Source of the DNA: an uncultured Clostridia bacterium
GTDB taxonomy: Bacteria > Bacillota > Clostridia > TANB77 > CAG-508
NCBI GenBank assembly: GCA_944391745.1
Contig: CALXUS010000005.1
Coordinates: forward strand, 28,479-92,478
Direction: 5' to 3'
Length of the DNA stretch: 64,000 bases
The notes under the pieces were generated by a model, which was not told the DNA's origin, made no database searches, and saw nothing but the letters and a program-made list of their open reading frames with translations. Shown here in pieces: positions 44,245-53,563 of this stretch (position 1 is its first letter; every line of letters starts with the position of its first letter). A program made the translations under genes and the position numbers.

Positions 44245-45537
44245 ATGAAGATTTTAATGCTAACGTGGGAATATCCACCAAGAGTTGTAGGAGGAATTGC
44301 GAGAGTTGTTCATGATTTGTCGCATAGAATGATAAAGGATGGTCATGATGTAACTGTAATAACATATAAGGACGGTAATGCCCCTTATGTAGAAGATGAT
44401 AAAGGGGTTAAAGTTTATAGAGTAGATAATTATATGATTAACCCTAATACATTCATTGATTGGATTATGCAATTAAATTTCAATTTATTAGCTAAAGCTA
44501 ATGAAATTATCGCTAAAGAAGGAAAGTTTGATGTTATTCATGCTCATGATTGGCTTGTAGCTTATGCAGCTAAATCTTTAAAAGAATCTTACAATATACC
44601 TGTAGTAGCAACAATTCATGCTACAGAAAATGGAAGAAATAGTGGAATTCACGATGAAACACAAAGGTACATTAATGATACTGAATGGATGCTTACTTAT
44701 GAGGCAACAGAAGTTATAGTTAATAGTAATTATATGAAAGGTGAACTACAAAGAATATTTGGATTACCTTTTGAAAAAATAAACGTAATACCAAATGGTA
44801 TTAATTTAACTAATTTTTCTGGTGTAGAAAGAGACTATGATTTTAGAAGACAATATGCAATGGATAATGAAAAGATAATACTATATGTGGGAAGATTAGT
44901 ATATGAAAAAGGAATACAGAATTTAATAGGAGCAATGCCTAAGATTCTAAGTAATTATCATGATGCTAAGCTTGTTATATGTGGTAAAGGCGGAATGATG
45001 GATGAATTAAGACAAGAAACAAGAAACTTAGGAATAGAAAATAAAGTGTATTTTGCAGGTTATTGTGATTCTAAGAAAATTCAAAAAATGTATAAATGCG
45101 CAGATATAGCTGTGTTCCCAAGTACTTATGAACCATTTGGAATAGTTGCATTAGAAGCAATGCTTGCAGGAGTTCCAACAGTTGTATCAGATGTAGGTGG
45201 ATTAAATGAAATTGTTGAACATGGTGTTGATGGAATGAAGAGCTATGCTGGTAATTCTAATTCAATAGCTGATTCAGTGTTAACTTTATTATTTGATGCA
45301 AAATTATGTAGTGCAATATCTAAAAATGCAGTAAAGAAAGTCAAAGATTTATATAGCTGGAATAAAATTGCTCAAGATACTCATTATGTTTATGAACAAG
45401 CAATTTGCCAAACAGAAGCCCAAAAACAAGCAGAAAAAATTGCTCAAGAAAAAGCGGAAAAGACAAAGAAAACTCAAAATCCAACAAAGGAATTGTCAAA
45501 TTTATTAACTTTCAGAAAAAGGAATGCTTATGCATAA
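44245..45537 (+). CDS. GT4 glycosyltransferase, glycogen-synthase-like
   Basis: A 430-residue GT-B fold glycosyltransferase. MKILMLTWEYPPRVVGGIARV is shortened here to the key TWEYPPRVVGGIAR, the glycogen/starch synthase-like sugar-nucleotide loop; YVGRLVYEKG and FPSTYEPFGIVALEAMLAG form the donor site with the EX7E pattern. With the GH57 and DUF4912 genes next door on the opposite strand it is most likely an alpha-1,4-glucan synthase using a nucleotide-glucose. A Gln/Lys-rich tail follows about residue 390. GAAAGGGG lies upstream of the ATG. Confidence 0.88.
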   Translation: MKILMLTWEYPPRVVGGIARVVHDLSHRMIKDGHDVTVITYKDGNAPYVEDDKGVKVYRVDNYMINPNTFIDWIMQLNFNLLAKANEIIAKEGKFDVIHAHDWLVAYAAKSLKESYNIPVVATIHATENGRNSGIHDETQRYINDTEWMLTYEATEVIVNSNYMKGELQRIFGLPFEKINVIPNGINLTNFSGVERDYDFRRQYAMDNEKIILYVGRLVYEKGIQNLIGAMPKILSNYHDAKLVICGKGGMMDELRQETRNLGIENKVYFAGYCDSKKIQKMYKCADIAVFPSTYEPFGIVALEAMLAGVPTVVSDVGGLNEIVEHGVDGMKSYAGNSNSIADSVLTLLFDAKLCSAISKNAVKKVKDLYSWNKIAQDTHYVYEQAICQTEAQKQAEKIAQEKAEKTKKTQNPTKELSNLLTFRKRNAYA

Positions 45538-45564
45538 TTTAATATAAAGAAAGGTAAAATAAAT

Positions 45565-45909
45565 ATGGAAATCTATGATACAGCAAATAGGTTAGCAGAA
45601 GAAATAAGAAATTCATTACAATATAAAAATTTAAAGCAAGCAAAAGAAAAAATAATGAATGATTCAACAAAAAGACAATTGGTTATAGATTTTGAAGAAC
45701 TAAAAAAAGAAGTACAACTAATGGAAGTACAAAAACTAAATCAAGAAGAAATTGATGAAAATGCGAAAAAAGAAAAATTAGCCAAAATGTATAATGTCCT
45801 TATAGAAAATAAGGACATTAAAGAGTATTTTGACTATGAAATAGCTTTTAATCAGTTGATGGTTGATGTTAATAAAATCATTGGAAATAGTATTAAAGAT
45901 GTGCTTTAG
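45565..45909 (+). CDS. YlbF/YmcA-family regulator
   Basis: A 114-residue helical protein of the YlbF family. In Bacillus, YlbF, YmcA and YaaT form an iron-sulfur complex that guides RNase Y and affects competence, biofilm and sporulation. The N-terminal MEIYDTANRLAEEIRNS and the C-terminal FNQLMVDVNKIIG are typical. GAAAGG precedes the ATG, 27 bases after the glycosyltransferase stop, so cotranscription is likely. Confidence 0.88.
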   Translation: MEIYDTANRLAEEIRNSLQYKNLKQAKEKIMNDSTKRQLVIDFEELKKEVQLMEVQKLNQEEIDENAKKEKLAKMYNVLIENKDIKEYFDYEIAFNQLMVDVNKIIGNSIKDVL

Positions 45910-45947
45910 ATTTATGAATGTACTTATTAAGGAAAGGATTTTATAAT

Positions 45948-46163
45948 ATGAAGTCAAATGAAAATGGTATTACATTAGTATCTCTTGTAGTTACTGTTGT
46001 AGTGTTAGCCATTTTGGCTGGAGTATTAATAAATATTTCAATAGATGATGGCAATACAATTGAAACAATGAATGAAATGAGAAATTCATATTATACTCAA
46101 GAAAAACAAACTCAAAATAAAATAAATGAAATGACTAATGGCTGGGAAGAAGTATTAAATTAA
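45948..46163 (+). CDS. short pilin-like peptide
   Basis: A 71-residue protein that starts MKSNENG followed by ITLVSLVVTVVVLAILAGVLI, matching the charged leader, Gly cleavage site and hydrophobic helix of type IV prepilins, but with Ser in place of the usual Glu at mature position 5. The 45-residue tail is polar with no clear fold. ATG 45948 lies behind GGAAAGGAT. No prepilin peptidase or pilus genes are in the window. Such N-termini are frequent on surface proteins of uncultured Clostridia, so it may be a general export/anchor type. Confidence 0.6.
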   Translation: MKSNENGITLVSLVVTVVVLAILAGVLINISIDDGNTIETMNEMRNSYYTQEKQTQNKINEMTNGWEEVLN

Positions 46164-46216
46164 CAATAGATAAATGTTACGAAAAAACAATTGATTAAAA
46201 TTAAGGAGGAAAACAA

Positions 46217-47380
46217 ATGAAAGCAAATGTAGCTTGGAGCACTGATGAAAGTGCTTATTTAGCAGGTAAGGCCTGTGCAAAAAAAGCAGTTTTAGATTTA
46301 GTTCAAACAAAAATTGCTTTTGTATTTAGTTCTGTAAAGTATGATTCACAAAAATTATTAGACGGTGCAAAAGAAGTTTTAGGAACAGCTCCTATTATTG
46401 GTTGCACTTCTAATGGAGGTATTTTAGTTCCAGATGGTTATATAACATCTGAAAAAGGTTTTGCAGGAATTATGGCTATAGGAGATCCAGACACAACTGT
46501 AGGTGTTGCTGGAATGCCAAAAATGATTACTGCAAGAGAAACTGGTAGACAAGTTGCTATTGATGCTATGAAAAAAGTAGGAACAACAGTTTCACCATCT
46601 TATTATTTCATGATTGCAAATCCAGGAGAAGAAGAAGAATATGCAAGAGGTGTACAAGATATAATTGGCGATGTTCCAATGTTTGGTGGAAGTGCGGCTG
46701 ATGATGATGTATCTGGAAAATGGAAAATATTCACATCTGATAATGTATTTTCAGAAGGAGTTGCAGTAGCTTTATTCTATACTAATAAGAAAATAGTAAA
46801 TGAATTTACAGGTAGATATCACGAAACAGTTAATTCTGGAGTAATTACAGATATATCTGGAAAGAGAACTCTTAAAGAAATTGCTAATGTTCCAGCAATG
46901 AAAAAATATGCTGAATGGACAGGTATTAAAACAAGAAACTTAATGGGAAGTAAAATGTTAACAGCTTCAATTTTAAAACCTTTAGGAGTTAAGACACCTA
47001 CTGGAAATGTAACTTTAATTAGACATCCTATGGCTGGAAATACAGATTATAGTATAAATGTTGGTAATGACTTATCTGTTAACACTGCAGTTATACAAAT
47101 GCAATCTAGTTTAGATGAATTAGTTAATGCACCTAGATTAACATTAAGAGCTTTAAAATCAAAATTAAGTTCAAAACCTGCAGCATATCTTTTAGTACAT
47201 TGTGGAGGAAGAAAAATAGCAATAGGAGATAGAATAGGTGAAGTTGCTGATTTAGTTAAAGCTGAAGCTGGAGATGTTCCATTTATTATGCCATTTACTT
47301 TTGGAGAGTATGGTAGAGCTGAACATGAGGCAAATAATATGGGTGGCTTAATGCTTTCAGAAACAGCTTTCTGCGAATAA
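46217..47380 (+). CDS. FIST domain sensory protein
   Basis: A 387-residue protein consisting of FIST N (about residues 20-220: IAFVFSSVKYDSQKLLDGAKE, IIGCTSNGGILVPDGY, MFGGSAADDDVSGKW) and FIST C (about 225-365). FIST domains are thought to sense small ligands such as amino acids and are often fused to signalling modules; here it stands alone, as a soluble protein. AAGGAGG precedes the ATG. The iron-dependent alcohol dehydrogenase follows after 50 bases with its own ribosome site, possibly in one operon. Confidence 0.88.
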   Translation: MKANVAWSTDESAYLAGKACAKKAVLDLVQTKIAFVFSSVKYDSQKLLDGAKEVLGTAPIIGCTSNGGILVPDGYITSEKGFAGIMAIGDPDTTVGVAGMPKMITARETGRQVAIDAMKKVGTTVSPSYYFMIANPGEEEEYARGVQDIIGDVPMFGGSAADDDVSGKWKIFTSDNVFSEGVAVALFYTNKKIVNEFTGRYHETVNSGVITDISGKRTLKEIANVPAMKKYAEWTGIKTRNLMGSKMLTASILKPLGVKTPTGNVTLIRHPMAGNTDYSINVGNDLSVNTAVIQMQSSLDELVNAPRLTLRALKSKLSSKPAAYLLVHCGGRKIAIGDRIGEVADLVKAEAGDVPFIMPFTFGEYGRAEHEANNMGGLMLSETAFCE

Positions 47381-47430
47381 AATATAAAATAACAAAAGTA
47401 AAATAAATTAATTTAAGGAGGATAAAATCT

Positions 47431-48588
47431 ATGGAAATAGAGAAATTTGTTTTAAATGAAACTTCATATTTTGGAGAAGGTGCAAGAAAAGTACTTCCAG
47501 AAGAAATTAAAAAGAGAGGATTTAAAAAAGTTTTAGTAGTAACTGATGAATCTTTATATAAGGCAGGAGTAAGTACAAAAATAACTGATTTATTAGAAGC
47601 AAATAAAATAGATTATGTATTATTCCATGATGTAAAACCAAATCCACCTATAAAAAATGTTTTAGATGGTGTTGAAATGTGTAAAAATGAAAAATGTGAT
47701 TTAATTGTTGCAGTAGGTGGCGGATCAAGTATTGATACAGCAAAAGGAATTAGTATAATAATTGCTAATCCAGATAGATCTGATGTAGTATCTTTAAATG
47801 GAGCATCAAACACAAAAAATAAAGGATTACCAATTATAGCACTTCCAACAACAGCAGGAACTGCAGCAGAAGTTACAATTAATTATGTTATAACAGATCC
47901 TGAAAGAGAAATTAAAATGGTTTGTGTAGATGAGCATGATATTCCTATAATGGCAATAATTGATACAGAACTTATGGCCTCAATGCCTAAATCAGTTGCA
48001 TCATCAACAGGTATGGATGCATTGACACATGCTATTGAAGGTTATATCACAAAATCTAGAAATATAATGTCTCAAATGTTTTCTATGAAAGCAATTCAAT
48101 TAATATATGATAATTTACCAAAAGCAGTAAATGAAAAAAATCAAGATGCAATTAATAAAGTTGGTTTAGGCCAATATATAGCTGGTATGGCATTCTCTAA
48201 TGTTGGATTAGGAATAGTTCATTCAATGGCTCACCAATTAGGAGCTGTATATGATACACCACACGGTTTAGCAAATGCTATATTACTTCCAACAGTTATG
48301 GAATTTAATGGAGAAGTAAGTTATGAAGAATTTAGAACAATTCTTACAGAAGCTATGCATATAGATGCTACTGAATTTACTAAAGAAGAAGTAATAAAAA
48401 CATTCTGTGATTGTATAAGAAACTTATCAAATGATGTTGGAATTACTCAAACAGTAAAAGATGTAGGAGCTAAGAAAGAAGATTTTGAAATGTTAGCTGA
48501 AAAAGCTATGGTTGATCCTTGTAAACCAGGTAACCCAAGAAATGTTACAAAAGAAGACTTTATAATGTTATATAATAAAGCTTGGTAA
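47431..48588 (+). CDS. iron-containing alcohol dehydrogenase
   Basis: Type III, iron-dependent alcohol dehydrogenase of 385 residues. The NAD(P)-binding loop is VGGGSSIDTAKG (about residue 95), the hinge ALPTTAGTAAEVT follows, and the metal ligands lie in ALTHAIEGY, VHSMAHQLGA and TPHGLANAI. It is closest in pattern to 1,3-propanediol or lactaldehyde dehydrogenases used to reoxidise NADH in fermentation; the substrate is not fixed by sequence. AAGGAGG precedes the ATG. Confidence 0.9.
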   Translation: MEIEKFVLNETSYFGEGARKVLPEEIKKRGFKKVLVVTDESLYKAGVSTKITDLLEANKIDYVLFHDVKPNPPIKNVLDGVEMCKNEKCDLIVAVGGGSSIDTAKGISIIIANPDRSDVVSLNGASNTKNKGLPIIALPTTAGTAAEVTINYVITDPEREIKMVCVDEHDIPIMAIIDTELMASMPKSVASSTGMDALTHAIEGYITKSRNIMSQMFSMKAIQLIYDNLPKAVNEKNQDAINKVGLGQYIAGMAFSNVGLGIVHSMAHQLGAVYDTPHGLANAILLPTVMEFNGEVSYEEFRTILTEAMHIDATEFTKEEVIKTFCDCIRNLSNDVGITQTVKDVGAKKEDFEMLAEKAMVDPCKPGNPRNVTKEDFIMLYNKAW

Positions 48589-48606
48589 TATATATTTTAA
48601 ATTAGA

Positions 48607-48678
48607 GGCGGTCCTTCTTGTAAAGTATTTTACAAAAAGGACTGCCTTTAACGTAAAATTTACGTTAAAGACAGTCCA
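48607..48678. repeat. hairpin repeat, copy B, with two competing pairings
   Basis: GGCGGTCCTT (48607-48616) pairs with AAGGACTGCC (48637-48646). The same right arm, GGACTGCCTTTAACGTAAA, can instead pair with TTTACGTTAAAGACAGTCC (to about 48677) with one mismatch, through the palindrome at 48647-48669. The core and AACGTAAAATT match copy A at 19330. It sits between the convergent alcohol dehydrogenase and asnS genes. Confidence 0.75.
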
Positions 48679-48688
48679 AAAAGTAAGA

Positions 48689-50077
48689 TTAAAATTCACA
48701 ATTATTTGGTGTTCTAGGATAAGGTATAACATCACGAATATTCTCCATACCAGTAATGTACATAAGTAATCTTTCAAATCCTAAACCAAATCCAGAATGT
48801 ATATCTGTACCATATCTACGTAAGTCTAAATACCAATAAAGTGGTTCTGTAGCAATACCCATTTCTTTCATTCTTTTAACTAGTTTATCATAATCTTCCT
48901 CTCTTTGAGAGCCACCCATGATTTCACCAGCAACAGGTACTTCTAGGTCAACTGCAGCGACGGTTTTTCCGTCAGGGTTAAGTTTCATATAATATGATTT
49001 AATATCTTTTGGCCAGTTCTTAACAAATACTGGTCCATTGAAATATTCTGTAATGTATTTTTCATGCTCTTTTGCTAAGTCTCCACCATATTCAGGCTCA
49101 AATTCCCATTTTCTATCAGCTTTTTTCAATAAGTCTATAGTATCCTTATGGTCTAATCTTACAAATTCTGAGTCTAATAATTTATTTAATTTATCTATTA
49201 AACCTTTAGAAATAAACTTATCGCAAAATTCCATTTCTTCAGGACATCTTTCTAGTACAGCTTTTACAATATATTTTAAGAAATCTTCTTCAATATCCAT
49301 AAGCTCGTTCAAATCACAAAATGAGATTTCAGGTTCAATCATCCAAAATTCATTAGCATGTGTTTTTGTATTAGAATTTTCAGAACGTAGGGTAGGGCCA
49401 AATGTATAAATTTTGCCAAAAGCTTGAGCATAAGTTTCACCATGTAATTGTCCAGAACCTGTTATATAAGCTTCTTTTCCAAATAAGTCTTCTGAAAAAT
49501 CAGTTTTTCCATCTTTTTGAGGAAGAGGTTTATTTAAATCTAGAGTTGTTAATTTAAACATTTCAGCAGAGCCTTCACAATCTGCACAAGTAATAATAGG
49601 AGTATTTACATAAACATATCCATTCTTTTGAAAATACTCATGTATTGCAAATGCCGCAACGCTTCTAATTCTGAAAACTGCACTAAATGTATTAGTCCTA
49701 GGACGCAAATGTGCTTGTGTTCTTAAAAATTCAAAAGATGTATTTTTCTTTTGAATAGGGTAAGAAGTATCTGCTAAATTAAATATTTCAACCTTATCTG
49801 CATGAATTTCAAATGGTTGTTTTGCATTTTCTGTTTTAACTACTTTTCCATTTACAATAATTGAAGAACTGATTGTTAATTTATTTACTTTTTCAAAATT
49901 ATCAAGTTTATCATCAAAAACAATTTGTACGTTTTTAAAAAATGAACCATCATTTAATTCTATAAAACCGAAATTCTTAGAAGTACGAACTGTTCTAACC
50001 CATCCAGCAACTTGTACATTATTATTAATGTAATCGCCAGTCTTTCTATATAGATCTTTAACTAATGTACATTTCAT
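48689..50077 (-). CDS. asnS: asparagine--tRNA ligase
   Basis: Class IIb asparaginyl-tRNA synthetase, 462 residues. The N-terminal OB fold (about residues 15-110: VQVAGWVRTVR, GFIELNDGS) binds the anticodon. Motif 2 (TLRSENSNT with HANEFWMIEPE) and motif 3 (GFGLGFERLLMY) are near 230 and 435; IPYPRTPNNCEF is the end. NSNT and the C-terminal signature fit AsnRS rather than AspRS. GAAAGGAG precedes the ATG at 50077. Terminates at the copy B hairpin. No T-box leader. Confidence 0.96.
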   Translation of the reverse strand: MKCTLVKDLYRKTGDYINNNVQVAGWVRTVRTSKNFGFIELNDGSFFKNVQIVFDDKLDNFEKVNKLTISSSIIVNGKVVKTENAKQPFEIHADKVEIFNLADTSYPIQKKNTSFEFLRTQAHLRPRTNTFSAVFRIRSVAAFAIHEYFQKNGYVYVNTPIITCADCEGSAEMFKLTTLDLNKPLPQKDGKTDFSEDLFGKEAYITGSGQLHGETYAQAFGKIYTFGPTLRSENSNTKTHANEFWMIEPEISFCDLNELMDIEEDFLKYIVKAVLERCPEEMEFCDKFISKGLIDKLNKLLDSEFVRLDHKDTIDLLKKADRKWEFEPEYGGDLAKEHEKYITEYFNGPVFVKNWPKDIKSYYMKLNPDGKTVAAVDLEVPVAGEIMGGSQREEDYDKLVKRMKEMGIATEPLYWYLDLRRYGTDIHSGFGLGFERLLMYITGMENIRDVIPYPRTPNNCEF

Positions 50078-50195
50078 AATTAACTCCTTTCTTAGGTAAT
50101 TAATACCTTTTTATTAAATGATGATGTTATTATACAATAATCTACATAAAAAAACAATACTGCTAAATCAATTATTTAGCAGTATTGAAATATTT

Positions 50196-52199
50196 TTATT
50201 GATTTTCTATATTAATATTATTGGTAGATTCACCATTTTCAGTAGAAGTTGTATTTGATGTTGTATCAGGTGTTTCTCCATTTTCAGTTGCTTGTTCTGA
50301 TTGATTTGTAATTGTAGTAAATGAAGTTAATACTTGATTATGAATTTCATCTGATATAACAGTATCAGTATTAGATAATATAAATTCTATAAAAGTATCA
50401 GTTTCTGGTACTAATACAAAGTAACATCTTTCTATTGAAGTAGTATATACTAGGTCTAAATATGAATAATATATACCTTGTTCATAAATAAATGAACTTT
50501 CACCTAATTCTAATGTAGTTGTTGTACTATCAATACTTGAAGAGAACAAATTATATAAATATGTGTGGAATCCACTTCTTCCTTCAGGAGTATTTATATC
50601 ATATCCATAATTTGCTAAGCCTTCTAGTGCTTGAATATAAGCTAAACTATATGAATCACTAACTAAAACGCCATTAGCATTTTCTTGCCAACTATTTGGG
50701 TCATATTCTAATGTATAATCATTATAGAAATTAAATGTATCTACAGAATCAGGTATATTAGTAGGATCTTCTGCTACAATATTTGAATTATCAGGCTCAT
50801 TTGGTTGAGATGGAAGTGTCTTAAATAATGAAGCTATGATAGATGTTAATAAAGTTGAAAATGCTATTGCTGTTATTATTCCACTAACAACTAAACCTAA
50901 TAAAAGAAATACTATAGATTTTCCACCTTTTTGTTTTGCTGTATCTATTAGTTGAGTAGGATTGTTTATTTTACTTTTTAATTTTGTTAGTTGAGAATTT
51001 ACATTTTTGTTGTAAATAGGGTAAAATAGAATACCATATACAACTCCAACTACTAATGAAAGCAAAGAGAAGATAATTGTAAAGATAAAGTTAGAGGTTG
51101 AAGCTGTTAAAGCTAATCCTATTATAGGAATTATGCAAGTTATTAATACAAAAATAAAACCAAATAAATAAACCTTTCTAAATAAATAGTATAAACCTCC
51201 AAAGAAAAATGCTGGAATACTAAATTTACGTTTTTGTGCTTTTTCATAAAGTGTATCCATCCAAGCTTTTTTAAACTCTTCATTGTTTTCGCTACCAAAA
51301 GAATTATTTTGTGAATTTTCCATATTAAAATTATTTAGTGTTGGATTTTCTTGAAGTATTTGACTATTTCCTATAGTTTGAGGATTTTCTAAAATTTGAT
51401 TTGTAGCTCCTGTCTTTGAAAAGTCAGTAAATTGTGTATTAAATCCATTATTTGAATTATTATATTGCAAATTATTAGTTTCCATTTGTGGATTATTAAA
51501 TTGAGTATTATCAGGTCCAACTGAAATATTGTTTGGCTGAGAGTTTAATTCTGGGGTGTTATTAAATTGTGCATTATTGGTATTAATAGCTCCGCCAAAT
51601 TGAAAATTATCTGTTGGTGTATTGGATTGAGTATTATCAATTATAGGTGTATTGGGAATTTGATTTGTTTGAACTTCATCGTTATTCAATCCATATAATT
51701 GATTATCATTTGATGGTTGAACTTGAGTATTAGGTACATTAAAATTATTAGTATTATCCACATTTGAAACAGATTGATCTGCTACTGGTTCAGAAGAATT
51801 GTTTAATGATTGGTTTAGAATTGGATTGATGTGCTGAGAAGAAGATTCTTCTTGTAATTCTGAAGTATTATTCTCAGGTTCAACAGGCATATTAAATAAA
51901 TCAACTGCATTATCTGCTGTATTATTTGTAGTCATATCTGAATTGTCTGGTGTAGCAGGCGCAACAGTATCTTTATTTGTTTCTGAATTATTCACATCCA
52001 TATATGATTGATTGTAAATATCATTATTTAAAGTAACATCAGAACCATTAGCATTATAATAAGGAGCATTACTTATATCATTATATTGAAAATAAGGATT
52101 GTTATAAGGATTTTCTTCTGTATTTTGGTCAAATGGACTAGTGTTATTATTTAAATTGGTTGGTTGATTGTTATTGTTTAGGTTTTCTTTTTCATCCAT
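50196..52199 (-). CDS. membrane protein with long Asn/Gln-rich N-terminus
   Basis: A 667-residue protein of unknown function. Residues 1-300 are extremely Asn/Gln/Ser-rich and disordered with loose repeats (NNPQMETNNLQYNN-type). A DUF2628-like membrane block spans about 310-475 (WMDTLYEKAQKRKFSIPAFFF then four helices). A further extracytoplasmic domain of about 160 residues follows, ending in a Thr/Asn-rich tail. ATG 52199 lies behind GGGAGAAA; an in-frame start 60 bases upstream overlaps no ribosome site. The gene starting at 63771 has the same Asn/Gln-rich style and may be a paralogue. Confidence 0.7.
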   Translation of the reverse strand: MDEKENLNNNNQPTNLNNNTSPFDQNTEENPYNNPYFQYNDISNAPYYNANGSDVTLNNDIYNQSYMDVNNSETNKDTVAPATPDNSDMTTNNTADNAVDLFNMPVEPENNTSELQEESSSQHINPILNQSLNNSSEPVADQSVSNVDNTNNFNVPNTQVQPSNDNQLYGLNNDEVQTNQIPNTPIIDNTQSNTPTDNFQFGGAINTNNAQFNNTPELNSQPNNISVGPDNTQFNNPQMETNNLQYNNSNNGFNTQFTDFSKTGATNQILENPQTIGNSQILQENPTLNNFNMENSQNNSFGSENNEEFKKAWMDTLYEKAQKRKFSIPAFFFGGLYYLFRKVYLFGFIFVLITCIIPIIGLALTASTSNFIFTIIFSLLSLVVGVVYGILFYPIYNKNVNSQLTKLKSKINNPTQLIDTAKQKGGKSIVFLLLGLVVSGIITAIAFSTLLTSIIASLFKTLPSQPNEPDNSNIVAEDPTNIPDSVDTFNFYNDYTLEYDPNSWQENANGVLVSDSYSLAYIQALEGLANYGYDINTPEGRSGFHTYLYNLFSSSIDSTTTTLELGESSFIYEQGIYYSYLDLVYTTSIERCYFVLVPETDTFIEFILSNTDTVISDEIHNQVLTSFTTITNQSEQATENGETPDTTSNTTSTENGESTNNINIENQ

Positions 52200-52276
52200 G
52201 TTAGTTTCTCCCTTCGTTTTAATTATAAATATTATAAAATAAAAATAATAAATATACAATAAAAAATTTAAAAAAA

Positions 52277-53314
52277 TTATGTATTATTTGAAATAAGTTT
52301 CTCAACAATTTGAATAGCATTAGATGCAGCACCTTTTCTAATATTATCTGCAACACACCAGAAATTTAAACCATTTTGAATACTATAATCTCTTCTAATT
52401 CGACCTACTAGAACACTGTCTTGACCTGTGGCTTGAGTTGCAATAGGATATTTTATGTGCGTAACATCATCTATAACTTTAATACCTGGAGAATTTTTTA
52501 GTATATTAATTAATTCGTCTAAATTATAGTTATTTTCAAATTCGACATTAATACTTTCACTATGAGAATTAAAAACAGGAACTCTTACCGTAGTTGCAGT
52601 TATAGGAAGATTTGGTTTACCTAATATTTTCCTCGTTTCATTTATCATTTTCATTTCTTCTTTTGTATAGCCATTATCTAGAAATACATCAATATGTGGT
52701 AGACAGTTATTGAAAATAGGATAAGGAAACTTTTTTAATTTATAGTTTTCTGAAGATACAATATTAACATTTGAGGTTTTTTGAAAATGATTTATTCCAT
52801 TCTCTAAATCCTCAATTCCATCTCTTCCAGCTCCAGAAACAGCTTGATAAGTAGAATAAACGATTCTTTTTATATGATACTTATCATCTAATGGTTTTAA
52901 AGCGACTACAGCTTGAATTGTAGAGCAATTTGGGTTGGCAATTATTCCTTTATTATTTTTTATTTCTTCAGGATTTACTTCTGGGACAACCAAAGGTACA
53001 TTATTATCCATTCTAAAAGCATTGCTGTTGTCTACTACTATGCAACCATGAGAAGAAGCGATTGGAGCATATTTTTTTGATGTTTCTCCACCTGCTGAAA
53101 AAATTGCAAAATCAAAACCTTCATCAAAAGAATGTTCTGTTAATTCTTGTACTATATAACTTTTACCCATAAAATTAATTTTAGAGCCAGCAGATCTTTT
53201 AGATGCAAAAAAGGAATATTCTCTTATTGGTAATTTTTTTTCTTCTAAAATTTGAAGTGCAGCTCTACCTACAACGCCAGTAGCTCCTACTACTGCTAAT
53301 TTAAAATTTTTCAT
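52277..53314 (-). CDS. asd: aspartate-semialdehyde dehydrogenase
   Basis: A 345-residue NADPH-dependent dehydrogenase that converts aspartyl phosphate to aspartate semialdehyde, toward lysine, threonine, methionine and diaminopimelate. AVVGATGVVGRAAL binds NADP, the catalytic cysteine is in ANPNCSTIQAV (about residue 128), and a His is in RVPVFNSHSESINVEF. AGAGAGGAT precedes the ATG. It stands apart from other biosynthetic genes. About 250 bases upstream hold no further gene; only a short AATTGCAT/ATGCAATT palindrome at 53334-53355 is visible. Confidence 0.95.
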   Translation of the reverse strand: MKNFKLAVVGATGVVGRAALQILEEKKLPIREYSFFASKRSAGSKINFMGKSYIVQELTEHSFDEGFDFAIFSAGGETSKKYAPIASSHGCIVVDNSNAFRMDNNVPLVVPEVNPEEIKNNKGIIANPNCSTIQAVVALKPLDDKYHIKRIVYSTYQAVSGAGRDGIEDLENGINHFQKTSNVNIVSSENYKLKKFPYPIFNNCLPHIDVFLDNGYTKEEMKMINETRKILGKPNLPITATTVRVPVFNSHSESINVEFENNYNLDELINILKNSPGIKVIDDVTHIKYPIATQATGQDSVLVGRIRRDYSIQNGLNFWCVADNIRKGAASNAIQIVEKLISNNT

Positions 53315-53563
53315 AAAATCCTCTCTATTCTATAATTGCATTAAAATATGCAATTATTTCAGAGTTATCGTATAATAATATAATTATATTATTTATACAA
53401 AGTTATTATATTATAAATTAATATTAAAATAAAGTAAATATATGCTTATTTTTGAATTATTGTGTGTATATTTTGTGAATTAATATTAGTCTACTTGAAA
53501 AAATATAGTCCTTAGTATATAATTTGGGCAAATCAGTCAAAAATATACTAGAGGAGGATTCGC

